In this document: in pieces, positions 23,836-32,647 of the stretch
How positions within the stretch are numbered: position 1 is the first letter of the stretch
Layout: each line of letters starts with the position of its first letter
Assembly (NCBI RefSeq): GCF_035989285.1
Contig: NZ_CP108513.1
Coordinates: 4,216,001 to 4,280,000 of the forward strand
Direction: 5' to 3'
Source: Streptomyces sp. NBC_01235
GTDB lineage: Bacteria > Actinomycetota > Actinomycetes > Streptomycetales > Streptomycetaceae
Length of the DNA: 64,000 nt
The notes under the pieces: model-generated
What the model saw: the letters and a program-made list of their open reading frames with translations, nothing else
Told to the model about the DNA's origin: nothing
Databases searched by the model: none
Program-made: the position numbers and the translations under genes

Positions 23836-26162
23836 AGCCGACGCCTCCCCGGACACCCCGCCCGAACGGCCCCGTCCCCATGCCGCCGGCGCGGTCCGCC
23901 GCAGAGGCGAGAGAAACGGCCGGGGAGACGGCTGAGGAAACGGCTGGCCAGGCGGCCCGGACAACGGCCGCGAAAACGTCCGGGAAGACGACTCAGGAGA
24001 CGGGTGGGCGGACGGCCCGGACGACGGCCGGAGAGACAGCTGAGGAAACGGCTGGCCAGTCGGCCCGGACAACGGCCGCGAAAACGTCCGGGAAGACGAC
24101 TCAGGAGACGGGTGGGCGGACGGCCCGGACGACGGCTGGGCGGACGGCCGGAAAGACGCCTCAGGAGACGGCTGGGCGGACGACCCGGACAACGGCCGGG
24201 GCGACGTCCGGCACGACGGACGAGGGCGCGGCCGGGAAGTCGGCTGACGCGGCAGCCGGGGAGACCGCCAGGAAGACGGCCCGGACGGCAGTCGGCGCGG
24301 CAGCCGGGGGCGCGGCCGGAGAGGTGCCCCCGGGGGGCACCGGGACCACCGGGACCACCGGGACCACCGGGACCACCGGAAACCCCAGGTCCACCGCGAT
24401 CCCCGGAATCTCCAGGACCACCTGCACCACCGCAACCGCAACCCCCGCAACCGCAACCCCCGCAACCCCCGCAACCCCCGCAACCCCCGCAACCCCCGCA
24501 ACCCCCGCAACCCCCGCAACCCCCGCAACCCCCGCAACCCCCGCAACCCCCGCAACCCCCGCAACGACAGGGATTACCGCGCCCTTCCGCGAACTCCCCT
24601 CTCCCTCACGTAGATTCCTCGCCAAGGCCGCTCTCGTCACCGCCGTGCTCTCCGTTGCCGGGTCCCTGCTCGGGCTGGTGCGGGACCAGGCGTTGGCCCG
24701 GCTGTTCGGGGCGGGCAGCGACACCGACGCCTTCCTCGTCGCGTGGACCGTGCCCGAGTTCGCGACCACGCTGCTCATCGAGGACGGACTGGCGTTCGCC
24801 CTGATCCCCGCCTTCAGCATGGCGCTGGCCCGCCGCTCCCAGGGCGCCCCAGGCGACCCGGTCCGCGCGCTGGTCGCCGGCACGCTCCCCCGCCTGTCGC
24901 TGGCGTTCGTCGCGGTCGGCGCCCTGTTCATCGGCACGGCCCCGCAGCTGGTCGAGGCCCTGGCGCCGGGCCTGCCCGACCCCGCGCTCGCCGTCGACTG
25001 CACCCGCCTCACCGCGACCTGTGTGGTCAGCTTCGGGCTCGCCGGGTACTGCAGCGCGGCCCTGCGGGCGCACCGGCGGTACGTGGCGCCCGCGGCGATC
25101 TACGTGGCCTACAACGTCGGCATCATCACCGGGATGTTCGCGCTCGGCGGGCATTGGGGGGTGCGGTCGGCGGCGGCCGGGGTCGCGGTGGGCGGGCTGC
25201 TGATGGTCGCCATCCAACTGCCCTCCTTGTTCGGCCAGTTGAGGAAGCGGAACAGGGGCGGGGCGGTGACCGCCGGACAGGAGGAACCGCGGCCCCTCGA
25301 CACCGCGCTCCTCGCGACCGTGCTCCTGTTCGCCCTGTGCCGGCAGTCCCAGGTCCTCGTCGAGCGCTTCCTCGCCTCGCACCTGCCCGCCGGGGCGATC
25401 TCACACCTCAACTACGCGCAGAAGGTCGCGCAGATGCCGATGATCCTGTCGGTGATGGTGTGCACGGTCACCTTCCCGGTGGTCGCGCGGGCGCTGGCCG
25501 AGGGGGACACCGAGCGGGTCCGCGGCCGGGTGGAGCGTGATCTGTCGCTGGCCGCGTGCATCGTGCTGCTGGGCACGGCCGGCGTGGTGGCCTGCGCGCC
25601 GCAGATCGTCGAGGTGCTCTTCCAGCGGGGCGCGTTCACCGCGCGGGACACGGCGGCGACGGCCGGCGTGATGCGCGTGTACGCGCTCGGACTGCTCGGC
25701 CAGACCCTGGTGGGCGTCCTGGTCCGCTCCTACTTCTCGGCGGGGCGCGGCTCCTGGTACCCGGTCGGCGCGATGGCCGCCGGGATCACCGTGACCTCCT
25801 GGATCGGCGCGATGAGCATCCGCGCCTGGGGCGTGTACGGGATCGCCGCCGCCAACGCGACCGGCATCACCGTCACCGCCCTGGTGCTGCTGGCCGGGAT
25901 GGGCCCGCGCAGTGTCCCGGTCGACGTCCGGGGCGTGCTGCGCGAGCTGAGCCGGCCGGTGCGGGCGGCCCTGGTGGCGACCCTGGCCGGGGCCTTCGCC
26001 GCCGCGCAGTTCACCGGCCCCGTGACCGGCCTCGCCGTCGGCGGGCTCACCGTGACCGCCGTCTTCCTGCTGCTCGGCCGTGCCCTGGGCGCCCAGGGCA
26101 TCGTCTCCGCCCTCAATTCCGTACGTTCCGCGACCCGAAGGCTCTCCCATGGCCGCTTCTGA
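23832..26162 (+). CDS. MurJ/MviN-type lipid flippase with repeat-rich N-terminal extension
   Basis: A 776-residue protein. Residues about 252-776 are a MATE-like MurJ flippase with 14 probable helices (SLLGLVRDQALARLFGAGSDTDAFLVAWT, SYFSAGRGSWYPVG). It would flip lipid-linked sugar units to the outside. The first 250 residues are unlike any flippase: a duplicated 36-residue Thr/Ala/Glu/Gly block (108-bp repeats, 23916-24131), then Gly-Thr-Thr repeats and about 16 Ala-Thr-Pro units. The extension is probably cytoplasmic. ATGA start overlap with the polymerase gene supports the ATG at 23832. The tandem repeats are likely to vary in length between strains. Confidence 0.85.
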   Translation: MKPTPPRTPRPNGPVPMPPARSAAEARETAGETAEETAGQAARTTAAKTSGKTTQETGGRTARTTAGETAEETAGQSARTTAAKTSGKTTQETGGRTARTTAGRTAGKTPQETAGRTTRTTAGATSGTTDEGAAGKSADAAAGETARKTARTAVGAAAGGAAGEVPPGGTGTTGTTGTTGTTGNPRSTAIPGISRTTCTTATATPATATPATPATPATPATPATPATPATPATPATPATPATPATTGITAPFRELPSPSRRFLAKAALVTAVLSVAGSLLGLVRDQALARLFGAGSDTDAFLVAWTVPEFATTLLIEDGLAFALIPAFSMALARRSQGAPGDPVRALVAGTLPRLSLAFVAVGALFIGTAPQLVEALAPGLPDPALAVDCTRLTATCVVSFGLAGYCSAALRAHRRYVAPAAIYVAYNVGIITGMFALGGHWGVRSAAAGVAVGGLLMVAIQLPSLFGQLRKRNRGGAVTAGQEEPRPLDTALLATVLLFALCRQSQVLVERFLASHLPAGAISHLNYAQKVAQMPMILSVMVCTVTFPVVARALAEGDTERVRGRVERDLSLAACIVLLGTAGVVACAPQIVEVLFQRGAFTARDTAATAGVMRVYALGLLGQTLVGVLVRSYFSAGRGSWYPVGAMAAGITVTSWIGAMSIRAWGVYGIAAANATGITVTALVLLAGMGPRSVPVDVRGVLRELSRPVRAALVATLAGAFAAAQFTGPVTGLAVGGLTVTAVFLLLGRALGAQGIVSALNSVRSATRRLSHGRF
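23916..24131 (+). repeat. Two tandem 108-bp repeats in the flippase gene
   Basis: Two copies of a 108-bp unit (23916-24023 and 24024-24131) differ by a few bases. Both encode the same 36-residue Thr/Ala-rich block and keep frame. Confidence 0.9.
24430..24565 (+). repeat. 9-bp tandem repeats (CCCGCAACC) in the flippase gene
   Basis: About 15 near-perfect 9-bp units, each encoding Ala-Thr-Pro. Unit length is a multiple of three, so copy-number change keeps frame. Confidence 0.9.
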
Positions 26163-26889
26163 CACCAGCAGACGCACTCCCGTCCCGTGGGTGGCGATGT
26201 ACCACTCCGTCGACGACTGCCCCGAGGACCCCTACCACATCACGGTCACCCCCGAACGGCTGGAGAAGCAGCTGATGTGGCTGCGCCGGCGCGGACTGCG
26301 CGGCGTCTCCATGGGCCGGCTCCTCGCCGCCCGCGCCGAGGGCAAGGGCCGCAACCTCGTCGGTCTCACCTTCGACGACGGTTACGCCGACTTCCTCACC
26401 GACGCCCTGCCCGTCCTGCGCCGCCACCGCTGCAACGCCACCCTCTTCGTGCTGCCCGGCCGGCTCGGCGGCGACAACGCCTGGGACCCGCTGGGCCCGC
26501 GCAAGCCGCTGCTGACCGCCGACGGCATCTGCCGCGCGGCCTACGAGGGCGTCGAGATCGGCTCGCACGGCCTCACCCACGTCGACCTCACCCAGGCCGA
26601 CGACCTCACCCTCAAGGCGGAGACCGTCGAGAGCCGCGCCGCGCTGACCGCGCTGCTCGGCACCGAGGTCCACGGCTTCTGCTACCCGTACGGAACGATC
26701 GACCGGCGCGCCATGGACGCCGTCCGCGAGGCCGGTTACGCCTACGCCTGCGCGATCGACCCCGGCGAGCTGAACGGCCTGCACGCCCTCCCCCGCGTGC
26801 ACATCGGGGAGAACGACAACGCTCTCCGGCTGCTGCTGAAGTACCGGCTGCACCGGTTGCGCCGGCGTCCCGTCGAGGGGCTGCGGTGA
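26149..26889 (+). CDS. Polysaccharide deacetylase (NodB fold)
   Basis: A 246-residue soluble enzyme. NodB motifs: TFDDGYADF (catalytic Asp/metal Asp), SHGLTHVDL (metal His), CYPYGTID, and YAYACAID. It removes N-acetyl groups from amino sugars, so the exopolysaccharide probably contains N-acetylhexosamine. No signal peptide is seen, so it may act on lipid-linked or cytoplasmic precursors. The ATG at 26149 lies 14 bases inside the flippase gene, and its end overlaps the next gene by GTGA. Confidence 0.85.
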   Translation: MAASDTSRRTPVPWVAMYHSVDDCPEDPYHITVTPERLEKQLMWLRRRGLRGVSMGRLLAARAEGKGRNLVGLTFDDGYADFLTDALPVLRRHRCNATLFVLPGRLGGDNAWDPLGPRKPLLTADGICRAAYEGVEIGSHGLTHVDLTQADDLTLKAETVESRAALTALLGTEVHGFCYPYGTIDRRAMDAVREAGYAYACAIDPGELNGLHALPRVHIGENDNALRLLLKYRLHRLRRRPVEGLR

Positions 26890-28052
26890 AGGCACTGCAC
26901 ATCATCACGGGGCTGGGCGTCGGCGGCGCCGAGCAGCAACTGCGTTTGCTGCTACGTCACTTGCCGGTCGACTGCGAGGTGGTGACGCTGACGAATCCGG
27001 GGTCGGTGGCGAACGGGCTGACCGCCGACGGGGTGCGGGTCGTGCACCTCGGCATGGCCGGCAACCGCGACCTGGCCGCGCTGCCCCGGCTGGTCCGGCT
27101 CATCCGCTCCGGCAGCTACGACCTCGTCCACACCCACCTCTACCGGGCCTGCGTCTACGGCCGGCTGGCCGCCCGCCTCGCCGGGGTGCGCGCGGTCGTC
27201 GCCACCGAGCACTCCCTGGGCGAATCGCAGCTGGAGGGGCGGAGGCTGACCTCCGGGGTGCGGGCGCTCTACCTCGCCAGCGAGCGGCTGGGCCGCACCA
27301 CGGTCGCCGTCTCCCCCACGGTCGCCGACCGGCTGCGCAGCTGGGGCGTCCCGGCCCCCCGGATCGAGGTCGTCCCCAACGGCATCGACCTGGCCCGCTT
27401 CCGCTTCGACCCCGGGGCCCGCCACCGCACCCGCCGGCGCCTCGGCCTGCCCGACGAGGCGTTCGTCGTCGGCGGCATCGGACGCCTCACGGCCGGCAAA
27501 CGCTTCGACGTCCTGATCCACGCCCTTGCCCACCTCCCCGCCGACCACTGGCTGTTGCTGGTCGGCGGCGGCCCCGAGGAGAACGTGCTGCGGCGCACCG
27601 CCCACGAGGCGGGGGTCGCCGACCGCGTCCTGTTCACCGGCGAACGCCCCTACGTCCCGGACGGCACCCCCGGCCCCGACCTGCCCTCCCTCACCTGTGC
27701 CATGGACGTGTTCGTCTCCCCCTCCCCCGAGGAGACCTTCGGTCTGGCGGTCGTGGAGGCGCTGGCCTGCGGGCTGCCCGTGCTCTACGCCTCCTGCCCG
27801 GCGATCGAGCACCTGCCCTCCCGGGCGACGGCGGGCGCCCGCCGGGTGAGCGGCGGCATCGCGGCGTTCGTCCGCGCGCTGACCGGGGCACACGCGCAGG
27901 CCACCGGCCCGCGCACCGCGCCCGAGGCCGCCCGTCACTACGACATCACCCGCAGCGCCGCCCAGCTCATGGACGTGTACGCGGCCACCGTTTCCGGACC
28001 GCCCTTGCTCTCCCCCGCTTCTCCGACACCTCAGGGAGTCAGTTCCCCATGA
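26886..28052 (+). CDS. GT4-type glycosyltransferase
   Basis: A 388-residue transferase. The N-terminus HIITGLGVGGAEQQLRLLL is the classical GT4 acceptor loop; VPNGIDLARFRFDP, GIGRLTAGKRFDVLI and PSPEETFGLAVVEALACGLPVL form the donor site. It should extend the lipid-linked oligosaccharide. GTGA overlap upstream and ATGA overlap downstream. A Ser/Pro-rich C-terminal tail follows the fold. Confidence 0.88.
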   Translation: MKALHIITGLGVGGAEQQLRLLLRHLPVDCEVVTLTNPGSVANGLTADGVRVVHLGMAGNRDLAALPRLVRLIRSGSYDLVHTHLYRACVYGRLAARLAGVRAVVATEHSLGESQLEGRRLTSGVRALYLASERLGRTTVAVSPTVADRLRSWGVPAPRIEVVPNGIDLARFRFDPGARHRTRRRLGLPDEAFVVGGIGRLTAGKRFDVLIHALAHLPADHWLLLVGGGPEENVLRRTAHEAGVADRVLFTGERPYVPDGTPGPDLPSLTCAMDVFVSPSPEETFGLAVVEALACGLPVLYASCPAIEHLPSRATAGARRVSGGIAAFVRALTGAHAQATGPRTAPEAARHYDITRSAAQLMDVYAATVSGPPLLSPASPTPQGVSSP

Positions 28053-28690
28053 CCGAGACCCCCCGCCGTCCTGCCGTCCTGCGCCGCGCGCTCCCGCCCT
28101 GGTCCCTGCTCGCGGCGGGCGTCGTCGCCGGCGGCCTGCTCGGCGGCGTGTACGGGGCCGTCAAGCCGCCCGTGTACACGGCCACCGCCTATGTCGTCGC
28201 CGTCCCCACCGAGAAGTCCGACCCCGCGTCCGCGCTCGGCTTCGCGCAGGCCTACGGCCGGGTCGCCACCCAGCTCGCGGTGCTCGGGGACGCGCAGGTC
28301 TGGGCGGGCGTGCCGGTGAAGACGCTCCAGCAGAGCGTGCAGACGGCGACCTCGCCGGACGCCCCGATGGTCTCGATCACGGCGACCTCCTCGCGCGCCG
28401 ACCTGGCCGTCGACATGGCCAACGCGGTCTCCCGCTCGCTGACCCAGCACGCGAAGAGCTCCCAGGCCACCACCAACGTCGAACTCGAGCAGTTCGCCCG
28501 CGCGGTCCGGCCGTCCGGCCCGTCCTCGCCGTCGCCGGTGGTGACCGGTCTGGTGGGGGCGAGCGCGGGCGGGCTGCTCGGCGCCCTGGTGCTGCTGGTG
28601 CGGCCGAAGCGGGACCGGGAGGAGGAGGCCGCGCGCCCCGCCGCCGTCCCCGGCCCGGCCCTCGCCGCCGACGCGCACGGAGCGCTGTGA
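28049..28690 (+). CDS. Wzz-like chain-length/co-polymerase protein
   Basis: A 213-residue membrane protein: one helix at about 18-40, an external loop (about 45-155) beginning with YTATAYVVAVPTEKSDP, a second helix at about 160-185, and a short charged cytoplasmic tail (RPKRDREEEAARP). This layout matches chain-length determinants and the membrane half of Gram-positive BY-kinase pairs; no kinase domain follows, so it lacks a tyrosine-kinase partner here. It would set exopolysaccharide length with the Wzy-like protein. Confidence 0.75.
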   Translation: MTETPRRPAVLRRALPPWSLLAAGVVAGGLLGGVYGAVKPPVYTATAYVVAVPTEKSDPASALGFAQAYGRVATQLAVLGDAQVWAGVPVKTLQQSVQTATSPDAPMVSITATSSRADLAVDMANAVSRSLTQHAKSSQATTNVELEQFARAVRPSGPSSPSPVVTGLVGASAGGLLGALVLLVRPKRDREEEAARPAAVPGPALAADAHGAL

Positions 28691-29802
28691 AGCCGACGTT
28701 CACCACCGAAGTCGTCACCGGCGAACAGGCCTTCGCCGCCCTCGCCCCCGCATGGGGCCGCCTGTACCGCAAGTGCGCGACGGCCACCCCGTTCCAGAGC
28801 CACGCCTGGCTGCACTCGTGGTGGCTGTCGTACGGCAGGCGCGGCCGACTGCGCCTGCTGCTGGTCCGCGACGGCGGTGAACTCGTCGCCGCCGCCCCGC
28901 TGACGGCCGTCCGCCGGCCGCTGCCGGCGCTCGTGCCGCTCGGCGGGGCGATCTCCGACTACGGGGACGTCCTGGTCGACGACGAACACGGTGAGCGGGC
29001 CGTCGCCGCGCTCACCGAGGGCCTCGCGGCGGCCGCCCGCACCGCGCTGATCGACTTCCGCGAGGTGCGCCCGGGCGGCGCGGTCGAGCAGGTCTACGAA
29101 CGCTGGCACGGTCCGCGGCGCCGGGTGAGCGACTCGGTGTGCCTGGAACTGCCGGCCGTCCCCATGGACGAACTGGTGGCCCGGCTGCCGTCGGCGAAGG
29201 CCCAGCGGGTGCGCGCCAAACTGCGCAAACTGACCGCGCTGGGCGTGGAACGCGAGGTCGTCCGCCCCGAGTACGTGGACTCCGCGCTGCGACGGCTCCT
29301 CGACCTGCACCGGTTGCAGTGGCAGGGCCGGCAGGTGACCGGCGAGCACCTGCGCGACCGCTTCTGCGAGCACCTGGTGCGCTCGGTCGGGCCGATGGTC
29401 CGCTCCGGGGACGCGGTGGTCACCGAGTTCCGGCTGGACGACGACGTCGTGGCCGTCGATCTGACGCTGCTGTCGCGCCGACTGGCCGGGGGCTACCTCT
29501 ACGGCGCCCATCCACGGCTGCGGGAACGCAAGGCGGACGTGGCGGTGATGCTGCTCGACGCGTGCGCCGAGCACACCCGGGGCGGCGGGCGCGCCGCGCT
29601 GAGCCTGCTGCGCGGCAACGAGCCGTACAAACACCACTGGCGGCCCGAACCCGTCGTCAACCAGCGGCTGCTGCTGGCCCGTCGGCGTACCGCGCCGCTG
29701 CTGTCGGCGGTCGCCTGCGACGTGGCCGCGCGGCGGCGGGGCAAGGAGCTGCTGCTCCGGCTGGAACAGCGGAGGGAGCGTGACGGTGGCGGCAGGTCCT
29801 GA
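28687..29802 (+). CDS. FemAB/GNAT-type acyltransferase
   Basis: A 371-residue GNAT-fold protein of the group that includes FemAB-like and BcsL-type transferases (FQSHAWLHSWWLSYG near the start, LDLHRLQWQGRQ, DLTLLSRRLAGGYLYGAHP, SLLRGNEPYKHHW at the C-terminal acyl-CoA-like site). It probably acylates an amino sugar of the exopolysaccharide, which fits the deacetylase in the same operon. GTG start overlaps the Wzz-like gene (GTGA). It is the last gene of the coupled run; only 28 bases separate it from the convergent GH26 gene. Confidence 0.75.
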   Translation: MKPTFTTEVVTGEQAFAALAPAWGRLYRKCATATPFQSHAWLHSWWLSYGRRGRLRLLLVRDGGELVAAAPLTAVRRPLPALVPLGGAISDYGDVLVDDEHGERAVAALTEGLAAAARTALIDFREVRPGGAVEQVYERWHGPRRRVSDSVCLELPAVPMDELVARLPSAKAQRVRAKLRKLTALGVEREVVRPEYVDSALRRLLDLHRLQWQGRQVTGEHLRDRFCEHLVRSVGPMVRSGDAVVTEFRLDDDVVAVDLTLLSRRLAGGYLYGAHPRLRERKADVAVMLLDACAEHTRGGGRAALSLLRGNEPYKHHWRPEPVVNQRLLLARRRTAPLLSAVACDVAARRRGKELLLRLEQRRERDGGGRS

Positions 29803-29830
29803 CGCGGGCCCGCCGCCACCACGCCGCGGT

Positions 29831-31150
29831 TCACCCGTTGCTCGACCACCAGTCCAGGCGGAGGCAGGGCTTGCCGCCGAGCCAGTGCTCGACCCAGTCG
29901 CCGAAGTCCATCGGTGTGCAGTTCACCGGGGGTTCGGGAGCGGGGTCGGTGACGGGCTCCACGGAGGGCACCGGAGTCGTCGGTGTCGTACTCGACTCGT
30001 CGGTGCGGCCGGACAGCAACTCGCGGTAGACCACGGACGCCTGCGGGTTCTGCCGGCACTGCCAGACGCCGTGCGGGCAGTAGTCGGTCAGCGTGTTGTA
30101 CAGCGGTTGGTGCTCGTCCATCCAGGCGAGCATGCGCCGCATGTATTCGGCGTTGTCACCGTTGCGGAAGAGTCCCCATTCGGGATACGAAATGGGCTTG
30201 CCGTGGGATCTGGCGAAATCCACGTGTTCCTGGAGCCCGTAGGGTTCTTTCACCTGCTCGTCGAAGGACAGCCCGGTCGGCTGGTCGTAGGAGTCCATTC
30301 CGACGATGTCGACGGTGTCGTCCCCCGGGTAGCACTGGGTCCAGGGAACGGCGTCCTTGCCGCGGGTCGGCGTGAAGTCGAACCTGAATTTCTGGCCCGG
30401 CACGGAACGCATCGTGGAGACGATCCTGTTCCAGTACTTCTTCCAGCTCTCCGGGTCCGGCCCGCAGCGATGGGTGTACGTGGTGCCGTTCATCTCCCAG
30501 CCGAGCACGATCACCGTGTCCGGCACCCTCAGCGCGACCAGCCGTTCGGCGAGTGCCCTGAAGTGGTGATCGAACTCCCCGGCCGCACCCTGCCGCAGCA
30601 GCCCGCGCACCTCGTCGTCGGACACGCCCTCCTCGTTGCGCTCCATCATGGGCACGTTGAGGACGAGCATCCGGTCGTCCTTCTCCCGCCGCCAGTCCGC
30701 CCACACGTCGAGGAAGCCGGGCGGGCCCTCGATGTTGCTCCATCGGTCGCCCGGCAGGTAGGTGTGGCCTACGCGCAGCTCGGCGCCGCCCAGCCAGGCG
30801 CTGAGCTCGGCGATCCGGGCCACGCCCTGGGCGCCGTAGTCGAGGTAGGCGCCGAAGGCGGGGGCGACCTTCGCGGGCAGGGTGGACGCGGTGACGGCGG
30901 GGACCGGGGTGAGGGTCTCCGCCGCGGTCACCGGGGCCGTCGGCGTCACCGGGGTGACCGGTGCCGCCGGTGTCGCACTCGGCGCGGGGACGACCGGGAC
31001 GGTCGGGGTGGGAGCGAGAGGATCGGCGACCCGCACCACCCCCGCGCCCGCGGCGAATCCAGGTCCGGACGCCAGGGCGGCCGAGGCCGCGACCGCCGCC
31101 GCGACAACGGCCATCCGTCGGGGCCGCGCGCGTCGCTGCTGTGGGGCCAT
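29831..31150 (-). CDS. Secreted GH26-family glycoside hydrolase
   Basis: A 439-residue exported enzyme. Signal peptide about 13-35; a Pro/Thr/Val-rich linker (about 42-90) precedes the catalytic barrel (about 95-370). GWEMNG with Glu219 (acid/base) and SYPEWG with Glu324 (nucleophile) fit GH26, whose members cut beta-mannans and some bacterial exopolysaccharides. The C-terminus (about 385-439) is a second Ser/Pro/Thr linker and a short Trp/Cys-containing tail. ATG at 31150 has a strong AAAGGAG site. Placement at the end of the exopolysaccharide operon on the opposite strand suggests it trims that polymer, though a dietary mannanase is possible. Confidence 0.8.
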   Translation of the reverse strand: MAPQQRRARPRRMAVVAAAVAASAALASGPGFAAGAGVVRVADPLAPTPTVPVVPAPSATPAAPVTPVTPTAPVTAAETLTPVPAVTASTLPAKVAPAFGAYLDYGAQGVARIAELSAWLGGAELRVGHTYLPGDRWSNIEGPPGFLDVWADWRREKDDRMLVLNVPMMERNEEGVSDDEVRGLLRQGAAGEFDHHFRALAERLVALRVPDTVIVLGWEMNGTTYTHRCGPDPESWKKYWNRIVSTMRSVPGQKFRFDFTPTRGKDAVPWTQCYPGDDTVDIVGMDSYDQPTGLSFDEQVKEPYGLQEHVDFARSHGKPISYPEWGLFRNGDNAEYMRRMLAWMDEHQPLYNTLTDYCPHGVWQCRQNPQASVVYRELLSGRTDESSTTPTTPVPSVEPVTDPAPEPPVNCTPMDFGDWVEHWLGGKPCLRLDWWSSNG

Positions 31151-31312
31151 GCCTGCTCCTTTCTCCACTCTCGCGTAACGCGCACTGCTCGCGCATTACT
31201 GACACTCAGCCATATGAAAGCCACAGGAAAAGGAATCACGCCACCGGCGTTACGGCTTTCGAGTGCCTCGATCGCCCATCTCGGTGAAATGAAGCGAAGG
31301 ACCCGGAAAATC

Positions 31313-32647
31313 ATGCCCGAGTCGCTGCTCGACACCCGCGTCCCCGCCGTTCTCCTGCGGATCGACCGGAATCCCTTTCACCACGGAACGCTGGGTGCCG
31401 TGCGCTCGCTCGGCAGAGCCGGAATCGACGTGCACGTGGTCGCAGACTCCGCGGGAAGCCCCGTACGCAAATCCCGTTTCGTCCGCCAGTTGTATCCCCC
31501 GCCGCCCCCCGGCGCCGCCCCCGCCGACATCGCCGCCGTCCTGATGCGGGTGGCCGCCCGCGTCGAACGGCCCGCCGTGCTGATCCCCATGGACGACGCG
31601 GGCGCGGTCGCGGTGGGCCGGCTGCGCGAGGAGCTGGCGCCCGCCTACCTGCTGCCGCAGCAGCCCGGCGCCGTGCCCGAACGGGTCGCCGACAAGGCGG
31701 AGCTGGCCGATCTGTGCGCGGCGGCGGACGTACCGCACCCGCTCACGGTCGTCCCCGACAGCGCGGCGCAGGCCGCCTCCGCCGCCTGGCGGCTCGGCCT
31801 GCCGGTGGTGGCCAAGTGGAGCCGCCCCTGGTTGCTGCCCGCCGGCTCGGGGCTGCGCAGCACGGTCGTGGTGCGCTCCACACAGGAGGCGCGCGAGCTG
31901 TACCTGCGCACCGAGGAGGCAGGCAGTCGGCTGCTGCTGCAGGCCTTCCTGCCGCCGGGGCCGGACCGCGACTGGTTCTTCCACGGGTACGCCGACCGCT
32001 CCGGCGCTGTCGGCGGCGGCGGTCCGGGTCGCAAGCTGTGCGCCTGGCCGCGCGGCGCGGGGCTCACGGCGGTCGGCGAGTGGACGGAGAACCCGCGGGT
32101 GAAGACGCTGGCCGAGCGGCTCACCGGCGGACTCGGCTACCGGGGCATCTTCGACCTCGACTTCCGCCGCTGCGGCCTGACGGGCGACTACCACCTGCTC
32201 GACTTCAACCCGCGCCCCGGCGCCCAGTTCCGGCTCTTCGCCGACGGCGCCGGACTGGACGTCGTCCGCGCCCAGCACCTGGATCTGACGCACCGTCCGC
32301 TGCCCACCGGGGTGCCGCTGCCCGGGCGGGCGTTCGTGGTGGAGAACTACGCGCCGCTGGCTGCGCTGCGGCCGGCGCACGCCGGCCGCGAGCTGGCCTG
32401 GCACGCGGGCGACGACAGCGCTCCCGGCCGGGCGATGTGGGGCCTGTGGGGCGCCCATGTCGCGCGCCGGCTGCTCGACCGGGTGCGTCGGCTCGGCCCG
32501 GTGCGCGCGGCCGACGTCCGGCCCCGCGTGATCCGCCAGGCGCCCCCTCCCCCGGTGAGCCTGACCGGCCTGACCGGCATGCCCGGCGTGCCCGGACCGG
32601 CCGAACCGACCGAACCGGCCGACGACAAGAAAGCGAGCAGTTGCTGA
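31313..32647 (+). CDS. ATP-grasp family ligase
   Basis: A 444-residue protein. An N-terminal Rossmann-like domain (AVLLRIDRNPFHHGTLGAVRSLGRAGIDVHVV) is followed by ATP-grasp motifs: VVAKWSRPWLLPAGSGLRSTVVV, LLLQAFLPPG, and the metal-binding LLDFNPRPGAQFRLF. The substrate is unknown; such stand-alone ATP-grasp proteins join a carboxylate to an amine or other nucleophile. The Pro/Thr-rich tail is unstructured. ATG at 31313 is preferred, though ATG 31289 is also in frame. It overlaps the flavoprotein gene by one base, so both act together. Confidence 0.7.
   Translation: MPESLLDTRVPAVLLRIDRNPFHHGTLGAVRSLGRAGIDVHVVADSAGSPVRKSRFVRQLYPPPPPGAAPADIAAVLMRVAARVERPAVLIPMDDAGAVAVGRLREELAPAYLLPQQPGAVPERVADKAELADLCAAADVPHPLTVVPDSAAQAASAAWRLGLPVVAKWSRPWLLPAGSGLRSTVVVRSTQEARELYLRTEEAGSRLLLQAFLPPGPDRDWFFHGYADRSGAVGGGGPGRKLCAWPRGAGLTAVGEWTENPRVKTLAERLTGGLGYRGIFDLDFRRCGLTGDYHLLDFNPRPGAQFRLFADGAGLDVVRAQHLDLTHRPLPTGVPLPGRAFVVENYAPLAALRPAHAGRELAWHAGDDSAPGRAMWGLWGAHVARRLLDRVRRLGPVRAADVRPRVIRQAPPPPVSLTGLTGMPGVPGPAEPTEPADDKKASSC

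Noticed and set aside
24430..24565. Tandem repeats resembling a CRISPR array
   Set aside because: Units are 9 bases with no spacers and lie in frame in a gene.
29780..31312. Upstream extension of the ATP-grasp frame
   Set aside because: It is antisense to the GH26 gene; the real start is near 31313.
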